Shown one piece after another: positions 1-9,836 of a DNA stretch of 64,000 nucleotides (position 1 is the stretch's first letter; each line of letters opens with the position of its first letter). The notes below the pieces were generated by a model. The model saw only the letters and a list, made by a program, of their open reading frames with translations, searched no databases and was not told where the DNA came from. The position numbers and the translations under genes are program-made. This stretch comes from Campylobacter sp. LR291e. Lineage in GTDB: Bacteria; Campylobacterota; Campylobacteria; Campylobacterales; Campylobacteraceae. The DNA lies in assembly GCF_008633915.1 (NCBI RefSeq), contig NZ_VJNV01000023.1, positions 83,897-147,896 of the forward strand, given 5' to 3'.

Positions 1-936
1 TTAGATAATGGAGATAAGATTGTATTAAGTGTAGTAGATACAAAGGGCGATAAGCTTGAGTCTTATTCTTCTTCTTTACGTCTTGTTTCAAATGAAAAGG
101 TGCTTGGTTTAATAGGAGAAATGCTTACAGCAAATACTTTGCAAGTTATGCGAGTAGCAGAAGAAAAAGAAATTCCATTAATTGCCCCTGCTGCTACAAG
201 TGATAGAATTTTAGATAAAAAAAATTTTTCAAGCAGGGTTTGTTTTAATGATAGCTTTCAAGGTGAAAGTTTAGCAAAATATGTATTTGACAAGCTTAAT
301 TATAAAAAAGTTGCGATAATAATGGACCAAAGTGCCGATTATTCTTTAGGACTTGCAAAGGCCTTTGAAAATGAGTTTAAAAAAAGAGGTGGCGATATTT
401 TAAATACCTTTAAGATAAATTCAGGCGATAAAGATTTTAAGACCTTAATAGCCCAGCTTAAAAATTTAAATATTGATTTTATTTATTTGCCACTTTATTA
501 TAACGAGGCTGCCCTTTTTGTAAGACAAGCTAGAAATTTAAAGCTAAATACCCCTATGGGTTCAGCTGATGGGGTTGCTGATAAGACTTTTATAAATTTA
601 ACTGGCGATACAAGCAAGGGTCATATTTTTACTGATAGCTTTGATTATAATAATCCTAGCACTGATTTAGCTAAGGAATTTATTAAAAATTATAAGGGTC
701 AGGTGCCAAATTTTACTGCAATGGGGGCTGATGCTTATTTTGTAATGATAAGGGCTATGAATAATTGTTTATCAAATTTAAGCCCTAAGTGTATAAATGA
801 TGAAATTCATAAAACGAATTTTGAAGGCGTAACGGGCAAAATTAGCATTGATAAAAGTGGCAATGCAAAAAGAAGTGTTGTTATCAAAGAAATAAATAAT
901 CAAAGCCAAATTTATAAAGATACTATCAATCCTTAG
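1..936 (+). CDS. livK: Branched-chain amino acid ABC transporter substrate-binding protein (5' end outside window)
   Basis: The reading frame is open from base 1, with 33 codons before the first internal Met at 100, so the gene is cut by the window edge and about 311 C-terminal residues are present. These look like a type I periplasmic binding protein of the leucine/isoleucine/valine family: the segment GLIGEMLTANTLQVMRVAEE and the following IPLIAPAATSD are typical of the hinge-proximal lobe, and FTAMGADAYFVMIRAM is typical of the C-terminal part. It would bind branched-chain amino acids in the periplasm and hand them to LivHM. The livH start follows after 8 bases, so the genes are co-transcribed. 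It could be livJ or livK; two such paralogs are common in Campylobacter. Confidence 0.88.
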   Translation, partial: LDNGDKIVLSVVDTKGDKLESYSSSLRLVSNEKVLGLIGEMLTANTLQVMRVAEEKEIPLIAPAATSDRILDKKNFSSRVCFNDSFQGESLAKYVFDKLNYKKVAIIMDQSADYSLGLAKAFENEFKKRGGDILNTFKINSGDKDFKTLIAQLKNLNIDFIYLPLYYNEAALFVRQARNLKLNTPMGSADGVADKTFINLTGDTSKGHIFTDSFDYNNPSTDLAKEFIKNYKGQVPNFTAMGADAYFVMIRAMNNCLSNLSPKCINDEIHKTNFEGVTGKISIDKSGNAKRSVVIKEINNQSQIYKDTINP

Positions 937-944
937 AGTTTAGC

Positions 945-1841
945 ATGGATTTTTCACTTTTTTTACAACAACTTATAAATGGTTTAAGTGTAGGTAGCAT
1001 GTATGCCCTTATTGCTGTTGGTTATACTATGGTTTATGGGGTGCTAAGACTTATAAATTTTGCCCATGGTGATATTATGATGGTCGGGGCTTACATTTGT
1101 CTTATTTGCATGGCTAGTTTTGAGATTCCTTTTTTAGTTGCCCTGTGCTTAGCTATCGTTTTTGCAATGTGTATAGGAATTGCTACTGATAAGATTGCTT
1201 ATAAGCCACTTAGAAAGGCCCCTAAAATTTCACTTTTAATAACAGCCATAGGCATTAGTTTTTTATTGCAAAGTCTTTTTAATATGATTTTTACTTCAAC
1301 GCCTAGATTTTTTACTGCTCCTGAGTATTTTGAAAAAAATATTGAATTTATAGGGCTTAGTATTAGTTTTGGAAATTTATTAGTACCTATTTTAACCTTT
1401 TTTATAATGTTAATAGTACTTTTCATACTTTATAAAAGCAAATACGGCATAGCTATTAGGGCACTAGCCTTTGATGTTCAAACGGTTAATTTAATGGGTA
1501 TTGATGCAAACCGAATTATAGCAATAGTCTTTGCAATAGGCTCAGCCCTTGCTTGTGTGGGTGGAATTTTTTATGCTGCCATTTATTATTCAGTAACACC
1601 TACAATGGGAACCCTTGTTGGCTTAAAGGCCTTTGCAGCAGCCGTGCTTGGTGGGATTGGCTCAGTTGTTGGGGCTGTTATAGGTGGGTTAATTATAGGA
1701 CTTAGTGAAGTTATAGCAATAGCATTTTTTCCCGAACTTTCAGGCTTTAAAGATGCCTTTGCCTTTATATTTTTAGTTTTTATCTTACTTTTTAAACCTA
1801 GTGGAATTTTAGGGATTAATTTTGAAAGAAGTAGGTTTTAA
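945..1841 (+). CDS. livH: Branched-chain amino acid ABC transporter permease LivH
   Basis: This is a 298-residue, very hydrophobic protein with about eight membrane segments. The N-terminal block ending RLINFAHGDIMMVGAY (around residues 36-51) is the hallmark of LivH. A glycine-rich block GGIGSVVGAVIGGLIIGL (around residues 236-253) is also family-typical. It forms the inner-membrane channel with LivM and is powered by LivG and LivF. The length matches the family. Its stop codon shares one base with the livM start, a translationally coupled arrangement. Confidence 0.95.
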   Translation: MDFSLFLQQLINGLSVGSMYALIAVGYTMVYGVLRLINFAHGDIMMVGAYICLICMASFEIPFLVALCLAIVFAMCIGIATDKIAYKPLRKAPKISLLITAIGISFLLQSLFNMIFTSTPRFFTAPEYFEKNIEFIGLSISFGNLLVPILTFFIMLIVLFILYKSKYGIAIRALAFDVQTVNLMGIDANRIIAIVFAIGSALACVGGIFYAAIYYSVTPTMGTLVGLKAFAAAVLGGIGSVVGAVIGGLIIGLSEVIAIAFFPELSGFKDAFAFIFLVFILLFKPSGILGINFERSRF

Positions 1842-2878
1842 TGAATAAAATTTCACATTTAAGCTTTTTTATCCTAGCTATATTTTTTATAATTTTAAGC
1901 CCTTATATCTTTGAAGATTATGGTATAAGCATACTTAATCAAATAGCAATTTTTATAATCTTAGCAGTAAGTTATAATCTAATAAACGGCGTTACAGGAC
2001 AATTTTCACTTGAACCAAATGGCTTTGTAGCAGTTGGGGCCTATGTTAGTGCCTTACTACTTTTAAGCGTTGATTCTAAAAACGAACAATTTGCTTATGA
2101 AGGCATTAATAGCTTAGTTTTAATGCTCCATACTCCCTATCTTATAATAGCCTTACTTGCTAGTGGAATTTGTGCTTGTTTGCTTTCTTTGATACTTTCT
2201 TTTGCTGTGTTTAGGGTAAGGGGCGATTATTTAGCCATTGTAACCCTTGGTTTTGGCATTATTATAAAATTATTGGCCCTTTCTTGTCCTACCTTTACGA
2301 ACGGTTCAAGGGGCTTAGTTGATATCCCAAGACTTAGCAATATTTATGTTATAGGTGGCGTTGCTATTATCTCTGTTATTTTAATACTAAATTTAGTATA
2401 TTCTAAATTTGGTAGGTCTATGAAGGCCATTAGAGATGATGAGGACGCTGCTAGTGCAATGGGTATTAATTGCTTTTGGATTAAAACTCTTGCCTTTGGC
2501 ACCTCTGCTTTTTTAGAAGGAGTAGGGGGTGGATTAATGGCTTGTTTATTAGCTAGTGTTTCGCCTGAACAATTTGATTTTATCTTTACTTTTCAGCTTT
2601 TGATTATAATAGTGCTAGGTGGACTTGGTTCTACAAGTGGGGCTATTTTAGGTACTATTTTGGTAATAGGTGGCAGTGAGTGGTTGCGTTTTTTAGACGA
2701 GCCTATGAGTATATTTGGCTTAAATTTACCTGCAATGGTAGGCTTTAGAATGGTAGTTTTTTCACTTATTTTAATCTTAATTATGCTTTTTGCAAGAAAG
2801 GGCATAATGGGCGATAAAGAATTACTAGAACATTTAAAAAGCCTTAAAAATTTCATTAAAAAGAAAAAACAATGCTAG
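1841..2878 (+). CDS. livM: Branched-chain amino acid ABC transporter permease LivM
   Basis: This 345-residue membrane protein is the second permease subunit. The cytoplasmic-loop block FRVRGDYLAIVTLGFGII (about residues 129-146) and the later RAIRDDEDAASAMGI-like stretch, where the ATPases are expected to contact it, are characteristic of LivM. It overlaps livH by one base and livG by seven bases, consistent with a single transcript and fixed subunit stoichiometry. The lysine-rich C-terminus is cytoplasmic by the positive-inside rule. Confidence 0.94.
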   Translation: MNKISHLSFFILAIFFIILSPYIFEDYGISILNQIAIFIILAVSYNLINGVTGQFSLEPNGFVAVGAYVSALLLLSVDSKNEQFAYEGINSLVLMLHTPYLIIALLASGICACLLSLILSFAVFRVRGDYLAIVTLGFGIIIKLLALSCPTFTNGSRGLVDIPRLSNIYVIGGVAIISVILILNLVYSKFGRSMKAIRDDEDAASAMGINCFWIKTLAFGTSAFLEGVGGGLMACLLASVSPEQFDFIFTFQLLIIIVLGGLGSTSGAILGTILVIGGSEWLRFLDEPMSIFGLNLPAMVGFRMVVFSLILILIMLFARKGIMGDKELLEHLKSLKNFIKKKKQC

Positions 2879-3657
2879 AATTAAGACATATATATAAAAG
2901 TTTTGGTGGTGTTATGGCAATTAGCGATACTTCTTTCACACTTAAAGAAGGCGAAATTTTTGCCCTAATAGGCCCAAATGGGGCAGGTAAAACCACGCTT
3001 TTTAATATAATTACAGGCAGTTACAAACCAAGTTCAGGCGAGGTACTTTTTAAAAATCAAAAAATAAACGGACTTAAAACGCATAAAATAGTAAGATTAG
3101 GTATAGCTAGAACCTTTCAAAACATACGTCTTTTTTCTAGTATGAATGTACTAGAAAATGTATTAATAGGCTTTAATTTTCAAATGAAATATAATATCTT
3201 AGAGGCCTTTTTACATTTTGGACGTTTTAAAAAAATAGAAAGTGAATTTAAAGATAAGGCTTTCTTGCTTTTAAAAGAACTTGGAATTTCACATTTAGCA
3301 AATAATATGGCTACAAGTTTAAGTTATGGTCAGCAAAGAAAGGTAGAACTTGCTAGGTCAATGGCTACAAATCCTAGTTTGCTTTTGCTTGATGAGCCTG
3401 CTGCTGGGATGAATGCTAAGGAAAGTGATGATTTAGCAGAACTTATTTTTAAGCTAAGAAAGGATTATAAAATTAGTATTTTGCTTATTGAACATGACAT
3501 GAAATTTGTTAATAAATTATGTGAAAATGTCTTGGTGCTTGATTATGGTAAGAGTATTTTTAATGGAAAACTTAGCGAGGCCCTAACGCATAAAGAAGTA
3601 ATTGCAGCTTATTTGGGTGATTTTGAAAGTTTAGGACAAAGCAATGTTGGTAGTTAA
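2872..3657 (+). CDS. livG: Branched-chain amino acid ABC transporter ATP-binding protein LivG
   Basis: This 261-residue ABC ATPase has Walker A GPNGAGKTT at residues 34-42, signature LSYGQQRKVELARS near residue 150, Walker B LLLLDEPAAGMN and a switch His in LLIEHDM. The AAGMN ending of Walker B and the IARTFQNIRLF block after Walker A are diagnostic of LivG rather than LivF. It energises LivHM with LivF. It overlaps livM and livF at its two ends (7 and 14 bases). Confidence 0.95.
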   Translation: MLELRHIYKSFGGVMAISDTSFTLKEGEIFALIGPNGAGKTTLFNIITGSYKPSSGEVLFKNQKINGLKTHKIVRLGIARTFQNIRLFSSMNVLENVLIGFNFQMKYNILEAFLHFGRFKKIESEFKDKAFLLLKELGISHLANNMATSLSYGQQRKVELARSMATNPSLLLLDEPAAGMNAKESDDLAELIFKLRKDYKISILLIEHDMKFVNKLCENVLVLDYGKSIFNGKLSEALTHKEVIAAYLGDFESLGQSNVGS

Positions 3658-4339
3658 AAATTTACAAGTTTTTTATGGACTTATACAAGCAGTAAAGGGC
3701 ATTAGCTTTGAGGTAAAAGAAGGGCAAATTATATCTTTAATCGGTTCAAATGGGGCTGGTAAAACCTCTACCTTAAACGCCTTAATAAACGCTGTTAAAC
3801 GCAAAGGAGAGGTGATTTTTTTAGGCTATGAAACAAAGAGGCATTTAACGCATAGCTTGGTAAAAAAAGGGATATCCTTAGTACCTGAGGGTCGTAGGGT
3901 ATTTATAAATTTAAGCGTAGAAGAAAATTTAAAAATAGGGGCTTTTAATAATGATGAAAATTACGAACACTTAAAAAAACAAATGTATAAGCTTTTTCCA
4001 AGGCTTGAAAATAAAAAAAATGTTTTGGCTGGAAATTTAAGTGGAGGAGAAGCACAAATGCTTGCAATTTCAAGGGCTTTAATGAGTGAACCAAAATTAT
4101 TAATGCTTGATGAGCCTTCCCTTGGACTTGCACCAAAGATTGTAGGAGAGCTTTTTGAAACGATTGTACGTTTAAAAAATGAAGGTATCACTATACTTTT
4201 AGTTGAACAAAATGCTTATAGTGCCCTTAAAATTAGTGATTATGCTTATGTTTTAGAAAATGGACAAATAGTACTTCAAAACGAGGCTAAGCATTTAATT
4301 AACGATGATGAAGTGCGTAAAAAATATTTAGGATTGTAA
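3644..4339 (+). CDS. livF: Branched-chain amino acid ABC transporter ATP-binding protein LivF
   Basis: This 231-residue ABC ATPase has Walker A GSNGAGKTS at residues 34-42, signature LSGGEAQMLAISRAL, Walker B LLMLDEPSLGLAP and LLVEQNAYSAL. The combinations LVPEGRRVF and DEPSLGLAP are hallmarks of LivF. It pairs with LivG as the second nucleotide-binding domain. It is the last liv gene here; the stop is one base from the ccsBA start with no room for a promoter, so read-through into the cytochrome biogenesis gene is expected. Confidence 0.95.
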   Translation: MLVVKNLQVFYGLIQAVKGISFEVKEGQIISLIGSNGAGKTSTLNALINAVKRKGEVIFLGYETKRHLTHSLVKKGISLVPEGRRVFINLSVEENLKIGAFNNDENYEHLKKQMYKLFPRLENKKNVLAGNLSGGEAQMLAISRALMSEPKLLMLDEPSLGLAPKIVGELFETIVRLKNEGITILLVEQNAYSALKISDYAYVLENGQIVLQNEAKHLINDDEVRKKYLGL

Positions 4340-4340
4340 A

Positions 4341-7300
4341 ATGAAAGTTTTTATAAAAAATGTGGGAAATATTAAAATTTCTATTATGTTGTTTTTGCTT
4401 TTTGCAATATTTAGTGCCCTTGCTACATTTATTGAAAGTGCGTACAAAACGCAAACTGCTTGGGCTATGATTTATGGGACTTGGTGGTTTGGCTTAATAC
4501 AGCTTTTACTTGGTATAAACTTAGCCTGTGCAATTTTTTCTTATAAGATGATAAATAGAAAAAAAATTCCACTTTTACTTTTTCATATCTCTTTTTTATT
4601 TATCTTGTTTGGAGCTGCTATGACAAGGTATTTAGGCTTTGAGGGTATGGTTCATATTAGAGAAGGAGATACAAATTCAGCCATTGAAAGTTCTAAGTCC
4701 TTTGTAAGACTTTCTACCATTAAGGATGGCGATATAATTAGCGTTACAAATAGCGATTATATTTCTTTACTACCCTTTGTAAATAGCTTTAACTTAAATT
4801 TAGATTTAGAAAAGGGCAAGGCAAAATTAGTTTATGAAAATTTATTACTTGATGCTAATTCAGTTTTTAAAGAAAATGAAAAATCTCCACCCTTGCTTGT
4901 CTTAACGCTTTCTAGTGAAGATAGCAAGGGAGTTGATTTGTATTTTAGGCAAGGGGAGATAAAAACAATTGATGGTATAAATTTTGCTTTTTTAAATGAT
5001 GAGGTAGAAAAACCATTTGTAAAGATTGATGAAAATTTAAAGCTTAGTTCAAGCAATGCCTTATCTTTTTTGCAAATGAGTAGTGGAGATAGTGCGTCAA
5101 TTAATCCTTTTGATATGGTTGATAGTAAAGAAAGAAGACTTTATACTATAAATAATATAAATTTCGTTGTCAAATTTGCCTCCTTGCATGGACAAGAAAG
5201 TTTAATTGGTAAAAATAGACCTCAGGATGAAAGTTGGTGGCTATGGTTTAAAAGTGCTTGGCTTGAAGTATTTAGAACCATGCTAGTATCTAGTTTTGGA
5301 GAACCTAGCAATTGGAAAGCCTTTTTTCTTACACCTTTTAAAGAATTTGCTATGAGCACAGATTATCATTCCCTTGAATTAAGTGGCCAAAATGCCTTAA
5401 AACTTAGATTAAGCTATGATGGAGAAGAAAGAGAACTTTATATATTTGAACACTCAAATCCTTTAAGAATAGAACTTGGTGGACAAAGATTTTTTGTATC
5501 TTGGCGTAGCGAGTATTATGATTTGCCTTTTGAACTTTATTTAAAAGATTTTATAATGGATAGATATCCAGGTTCAATGTCGCCATCTTCTTATGCAAGC
5601 GAGGTTGAGGTAAGAAATGATAAAGAAAATTTTGATTATAGGATTTTTATGAATAATGTTTTAGATTATGATGGATATAGATTTTATCAAAGTTCTTATG
5701 ACCAAGATGAAATGGGTACTTATCTTTCAGTTAACAAAGATCCTGGCAAAATTCCTACCTATATAGGTTATTTTTTACTTAGCCTTGGTATGTTTTTAAA
5801 TTTGCTTAACCCACATTCAAGATTTAGAACTCTTGCAAGGCTTATAAATAAAGATGCCTTAAAAACGGCAAGTATTGCTATATTTATTTTATTTATCTTT
5901 AATACAAAAAGCCTTGCAAATAGTGATTTTATTTTAAATGTAGATGAAAAACACGCTAAAAATTTAGCCTCTTTGGTTATGCAAAAGGCAACTGATGGTA
6001 GGATGGCCCCCCTTGATACGCTTTCAAAAGAAATTTTAGGAAAAATTTATAAAAAATCAACATACAAGGGAAAAAGTGCAAATGCAATAGTCCTTTCTAT
6101 GCTAACAAATGTAGATGAGTGGCAAAAAGAAGACATTATCATTATGCCTAAAAATAAGGCTGTAAGGGATGAGATTGCTAGAATTTTAAATATAGAAAGT
6201 AAGCCTTATATATCTTATTTAGACTTTTTAAGCGAAGATAGACAAGAATATAAATTACAAAAATATGTAGAAAATGCAAATCGTAAAAACCCAAACGCAA
6301 GAGGTATTTTTGATAAAGAATTGCTTTATTTAGATGAAAGGGCAAATATTATGTACTTGGTATTTAGTGGAGAATTATTTCACTTTATACCTATTGCAAA
6401 TAGCCAGGATAATGCTTGGCTAACGCCTTTTTCTGCAATATCGCATTTAAAAGGAGAAGAAAGAGAATTTGTACTTTCCTTGATACAAAATTATTTTGGT
6501 GCTGTTACTGAGGCCTTTGCAAATAATGACTGGAAAAAAGCAGATAGAGGTTTGAATTTGCTTAAAGAATATCAAGAAAAGGTTGGTGCTGCTATAATCC
6601 CTAGTAAAACAAGACTTCAAACTGAAATTTTTGTAAATCATGCAGAAATTTTTGTAAAGCTTACCCCACTTTATTTAGTGGCTGGTTTTTTACTTTTATG
6701 TATAGTTTTAGCTAAGATGATTAAGCCAAATTTAAAGATAAATTTAATCTTTAAACTAGTTTATTATTTTAATATTTTTGCCTTTTTAGTTCATAGCATA
6801 GGTCTTATTTTAAGGGCATATTTAGCAGACCATGCCCCTTGGAGTAATTCTTATGAAAGTATGGTTTATATAGCTTGGGCACTATCGCTTTCAGGTATTT
6901 TCTTTTCAAAGAAAAGCCCTATTGCCCTATCATTAACCTCAATTCTAGCAGGTATTACATTGCTTGTAGCACATTTAAATGAGATAAATCCTCAAATTAC
7001 AAATCTTCAACCTGTATTAAATTCATACTGGCTAAGCATACATGTATCTGTAATCACTGCAAGTTATGGATTTTTAGGGCTTTGTGCCTTACTTGGAATT
7101 TTTGTTTTAATACTAATGTGCTTTTTAAGAAAGGATGACAAATTTAACGCAAATATTTTAAGAAATATCACAGAAGCCACTAGGATTAATGAAATGGCTA
7201 TGATTTTAGGGCTTTGTTTGTTAACCATAGGAAATTTTTTAGGGGCTATTTGGGCAAATGAAAGCTGGGGCAGGTATTGGAGCTGGGATTCAAAGGAAAC

Positions 7301-7577
7301 TTGGGCCTTAATTAGTATACTTGTTTATGCAGCTATTTTGCATATTAGAATGATTCCTTCATGGGCTACTCAATTTAATTTTGCTATAACTTCAATGTTT
7401 GCTTATTGGGTTATTATAATGACTTATTTTGGTGTAAATTATTTTTTAACAGGTATGCATTCTTACGCAGGAGGAGAGGCAGCTCAAATCCCTGATTATG
7501 TATATTGGGGCTTTTTCTTAATGGTGTGTTTAGGAATTTTTTCTTATACAAAAAGAACTTATGTAGGTAGGCTTTAA
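4341..7577 (+). CDS. ccsBA: Fused cytochrome c biogenesis protein CcsBA (system II haem exporter/synthase)
   Basis: This 1078-residue polytopic protein combines a ResB/CcsB-like N-terminal half with a CcsA C-terminal half, the fused architecture known in epsilonproteobacteria. Visible features are N-terminal membrane segments (about residues 13-100), a large periplasmic region, and from about residue 775 a run of membrane helices. The WWD-type haem-handling motif WGRYWSWDSKETW lies at about residues 974-986 and is followed by a conserved HSYAGG-type segment near residue 1043. The protein exports haem and ligates it to CXXCH apocytochromes in the periplasm. It starts one base after livF and runs directly into the next gene (stop at 7577, start at 7578). 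Confidence 0.95.
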   Translation: MKVFIKNVGNIKISIMLFLLFAIFSALATFIESAYKTQTAWAMIYGTWWFGLIQLLLGINLACAIFSYKMINRKKIPLLLFHISFLFILFGAAMTRYLGFEGMVHIREGDTNSAIESSKSFVRLSTIKDGDIISVTNSDYISLLPFVNSFNLNLDLEKGKAKLVYENLLLDANSVFKENEKSPPLLVLTLSSEDSKGVDLYFRQGEIKTIDGINFAFLNDEVEKPFVKIDENLKLSSSNALSFLQMSSGDSASINPFDMVDSKERRLYTINNINFVVKFASLHGQESLIGKNRPQDESWWLWFKSAWLEVFRTMLVSSFGEPSNWKAFFLTPFKEFAMSTDYHSLELSGQNALKLRLSYDGEERELYIFEHSNPLRIELGGQRFFVSWRSEYYDLPFELYLKDFIMDRYPGSMSPSSYASEVEVRNDKENFDYRIFMNNVLDYDGYRFYQSSYDQDEMGTYLSVNKDPGKIPTYIGYFLLSLGMFLNLLNPHSRFRTLARLINKDALKTASIAIFILFIFNTKSLANSDFILNVDEKHAKNLASLVMQKATDGRMAPLDTLSKEILGKIYKKSTYKGKSANAIVLSMLTNVDEWQKEDIIIMPKNKAVRDEIARILNIESKPYISYLDFLSEDRQEYKLQKYVENANRKNPNARGIFDKELLYLDERANIMYLVFSGELFHFIPIANSQDNAWLTPFSAISHLKGEEREFVLSLIQNYFGAVTEAFANNDWKKADRGLNLLKEYQEKVGAAIIPSKTRLQTEIFVNHAEIFVKLTPLYLVAGFLLLCIVLAKMIKPNLKINLIFKLVYYFNIFAFLVHSIGLILRAYLADHAPWSNSYESMVYIAWALSLSGIFFSKKSPIALSLTSILAGITLLVAHLNEINPQITNLQPVLNSYWLSIHVSVITASYGFLGLCALLGIFVLILMCFLRKDDKFNANILRNITEATRINEMAMILGLCLLTIGNFLGAIWANESWGRYWSWDSKETWALISILVYAAILHIRMIPSWATQFNFAITSMFAYWVIIMTYFGVNYFLTGMHSYAGGEAAQIPDYVYWGFFLMVCLGIFSYTKRTYVGRL

Positions 7578-8054
7578 GTGTCAAAACTAGTAATGGTTGG
7601 CTTATTTAGCGTTTTAGCACTTTTTTTAGTGTTAAGTTTTATTACCTATTTTGCATTAAGTGATGGCAAAAAAAGGCCTAAAAAAGCTAAAAAGTCTAAA
7701 AAATCAAAGAAAAAAAAAGAACAAGCCCCACCAGCTAAGAAATTTAAAAGCGAATTAAATCAAATGATAGAAGAAGCAGCTAATAGAAATAATTCAGATT
7801 CTGAGTTAAAACAACTTGCAAAGCTTTTTTTGCAAAAGCACAAGCTTGGTTCTAAAACTAGTAAAACCTTGGATGATGAAACCAAAAATAAGCTTGAATT
7901 TATATCAGCCCTTGCTTCAAATACAAGGGCTAGTGCTGGTACTATTAGTTTTTTAAATCAAGAATTAAAAAGAAGTTCAAATTCATACAGAAAAGAAATT
8001 GATGCTTACGAACAAATGGGACTTGCCAAACGCAAAATAAAAGAAAATGCGTGA
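7578..8054 (+). CDS. Small lysine-rich single-pass membrane protein of unknown function
   Basis: This 158-residue protein begins with GTG immediately after the ccsBA stop. Residues 3-27 form one hydrophobic helix. Residues 31-49 are almost entirely lysine with alanine and serine, then comes a charged, probably helical, cytoplasmic domain without cysteines. I do not recognise a domain. A gene in the same place follows ccsBA in C. jejuni as far as I recall. Its position suggests an accessory role in cytochrome maturation, but that is inference from neighbours only. The poly-Lys stretch is encoded by A-rich runs up to A9, where reading-frame slippage could occur. Confidence 0.75.
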   Translation: MSKLVMVGLFSVLALFLVLSFITYFALSDGKKRPKKAKKSKKSKKKKEQAPPAKKFKSELNQMIEEAANRNNSDSELKQLAKLFLQKHKLGSKTSKTLDDETKNKLEFISALASNTRASAGTISFLNQELKRSSNSYRKEIDAYEQMGLAKRKIKENA

Positions 8055-8055
8055 T

Positions 8056-8073
8056 TTTGTTTTTATAAACAAA
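8056..8073. terminator. Possible weak AT-only hairpin between convergent genes
   Basis: Just after the stop of the plus-strand gene, TTTGTTT and AAACAAA form a 7-bp stem around a 4-base loop. It has one G-C pair per arm and no clear T tract, so termination efficiency is doubtful. The flanking genes converge here. Confidence 0.25.
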
Positions 8074-8133
8074 CTTTAAGTCTAAAACTAATAAACACTA
8101 TCACGTAAATCACAGGCATTCGCACATTATTTT

Positions 8134-8874
8134 TTAATCAATATTTGCTAAATAATCAAAAAAACTTTCTTTTACTTCAAAGCTTTTTCCAAGTTGGGTT
8201 TTATTGATTAAGGAATTTGTGCCGTATAAATGTGAATTTGGTTCTAGGATTAGAATTTTTGAAGCTAGGATTTTTGCATTTTGTGGGTAGTGGGTATTAA
8301 AAATAATAGTCTTTTTTTTATCTTTTAAACGTTCTAAATTCTCTAAGATTAAAAGCTGATTTTTAAAATCCAAATTTGATTCAGGTTCGTCAAGTATTAT
8401 AAGCAATGGATTAGATATTAACGCCCTTGCAAAGATTACCATTTGCAATTCCCCTCCACTTAGATTATCGCAAGTTCTGTCTTTTAAATGATAAATTCCT
8501 ATCAAATTTAGCATATCCTTAGCCCTTTGGATATGTTCTTTTTTAGGCATTAAGCTAATATCTACATTTAAGCCGAGTAAGACCATGTCAAGCACATTTA
8601 AGCCAATGTTGTTATTTTTAGCCTGTGGAATGTAAGAAATTAACGAAAAAAGTTCTTTTTTGCTATATTCTTTAAGGTTTTTATCTTTTAACTTAATATT
8701 CCCATGTTTCACAGGCAAAAGCCCCATTAAGCAGTTTAAAAGCGTGGTTTTACCAACCCCATTTCGCCCTAAGATAGCTAAAATTTCACCACTTTTAAGT
8801 TCAAAATTTATATCTTTAAAAAGTTCTTTTTTATCCCTGCTAAAGCTTATGTTATCAGCTTTAAACACGTTCAT
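8134..8874 (-). CDS. Iron-chelate/cobalamin-type ABC transporter ATP-binding protein
   Basis: This 246-residue ABC ATPase of the FecE/FepC/BtuD class has Walker A GRNGVGKTT at residues 36-44, signature LSGGELQMVIFARAL near residue 138, Walker B LLIILDEPESNLDF and a switch His in FNTHYPQ. It is the last gene of the six-gene minus-strand operon, and its ATG overlaps the permease TGA in an ATGA junction. It would power the FecCD-type permease 8871-9836. The substrate is not deducible; iron-siderophore, haem, cobalamin or nickel chelates all use this family. Confidence 0.9.
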   Translation of the reverse strand: MNVFKADNISFSRDKKELFKDINFELKSGEILAILGRNGVGKTTLLNCLMGLLPVKHGNIKLKDKNLKEYSKKELFSLISYIPQAKNNNIGLNVLDMVLLGLNVDISLMPKKEHIQRAKDMLNLIGIYHLKDRTCDNLSGGELQMVIFARALISNPLLIILDEPESNLDFKNQLLILENLERLKDKKKTIIFNTHYPQNAKILASKILILEPNSHLYGTNSLINKTQLGKSFEVKESFFDYLANID

Positions 8875-9836
8875 ATTTTAAGTCCTTTGTATTTGTAAAG
8901 TATGGCTATGAAAAATGGGGCACCAACTATAGCACTAAGTACAGAAAGTGGTAATTCTTGATTGATTAAGGTTCTAGCTAGGGTATCGATTAATAGCATG
9001 AAAATGCTACCTATTACTATGCTATAAGCAATGACTTTTGCTGTATTAAAACCAGCTATCATTCTTGCAATGTGAGGTATTACAAGACCTATCCAGCCGA
9101 TAATTCCACACATTGAAACTATACAAGCAATTATTAAGGTAACGCAAAATATGATAAATAATCTCACATAAATCACATTAAAGCCAAGCGTTTTAGCCTC
9201 GTTATCATCAAGCATTAAGATATTATGTTTCCAGCGAAACAAATATATTATAAGGCCAAAAATTATAATAAAGGCACAACAAAATAAAATTTGATGAGTG
9301 TTACTAACTTGCAAAGAACCTAAAAGCCAGTAAGTAATAGTGGGCAAGGTATCTTGTGGGTCAGCTATGTATTTTAAAAGCGAGATAAAGCTTTGAAAAA
9401 GTGCAGCTATGATAATACCTCCTAGTATAATCATAATTTTATTGCTAAAATCCCTAGCTATAATAATCGTAAGCCCTAAGCTTAAAAGTCCACAAAGAAA
9501 AGAAGTAAGCGTTAAAAAATATATATTAAGGCCTAAAATTAGGGACAAAACTGCTCCAAAACTTGCCCCACTTGAAACGCCTAAAATATCAGGACTTGCC
9601 AAAGGGTTTCTAAAAATAGCTTGCAAACTTGCCCCACTTATGCCAAGCCCAGCACCTACAATGATAGCTAAGATAACCCTAGGCAGTCTTACATTTAGGA
9701 TAATAAAATTTTTATCATTCATATTTTGATAAAGTAAAATTTCATAAATTTCAGCATAACTTATATCATAACGACCTATGCCAAGTGTTAAAAATCCAAG
9801 TATTAAGATGATTAAAAGGGAAAGCAATATTTTCAT
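8871..9836 (-). CDS. FecCD/BtuC-family ABC transporter permease
   Basis: This 321-residue protein has about nine to ten membrane helices. The family signature GISGASLQAIFRNPLASPDI (about residues 62-81) and the following LGVSSGASFGA are clear. GVIGWIGL-type and LVIPHIARM blocks, expected to contact the ATPase coupling loop, lie near residues 225-250. A single permease gene implies a homodimer. Its start overlaps the binding-protein stop by one base and its stop overlaps the ATPase start by four, so the three are coupled. Confidence 0.92.
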   Translation of the reverse strand: MKILLSLLIILILGFLTLGIGRYDISYAEIYEILLYQNMNDKNFIILNVRLPRVILAIIVGAGLGISGASLQAIFRNPLASPDILGVSSGASFGAVLSLILGLNIYFLTLTSFLCGLLSLGLTIIIARDFSNKIMIILGGIIIAALFQSFISLLKYIADPQDTLPTITYWLLGSLQVSNTHQILFCCAFIIIFGLIIYLFRWKHNILMLDDNEAKTLGFNVIYVRLFIIFCVTLIIACIVSMCGIIGWIGLVIPHIARMIAGFNTAKVIAYSIVIGSIFMLLIDTLARTLINQELPLSVLSAIVGAPFFIAILYKYKGLKI

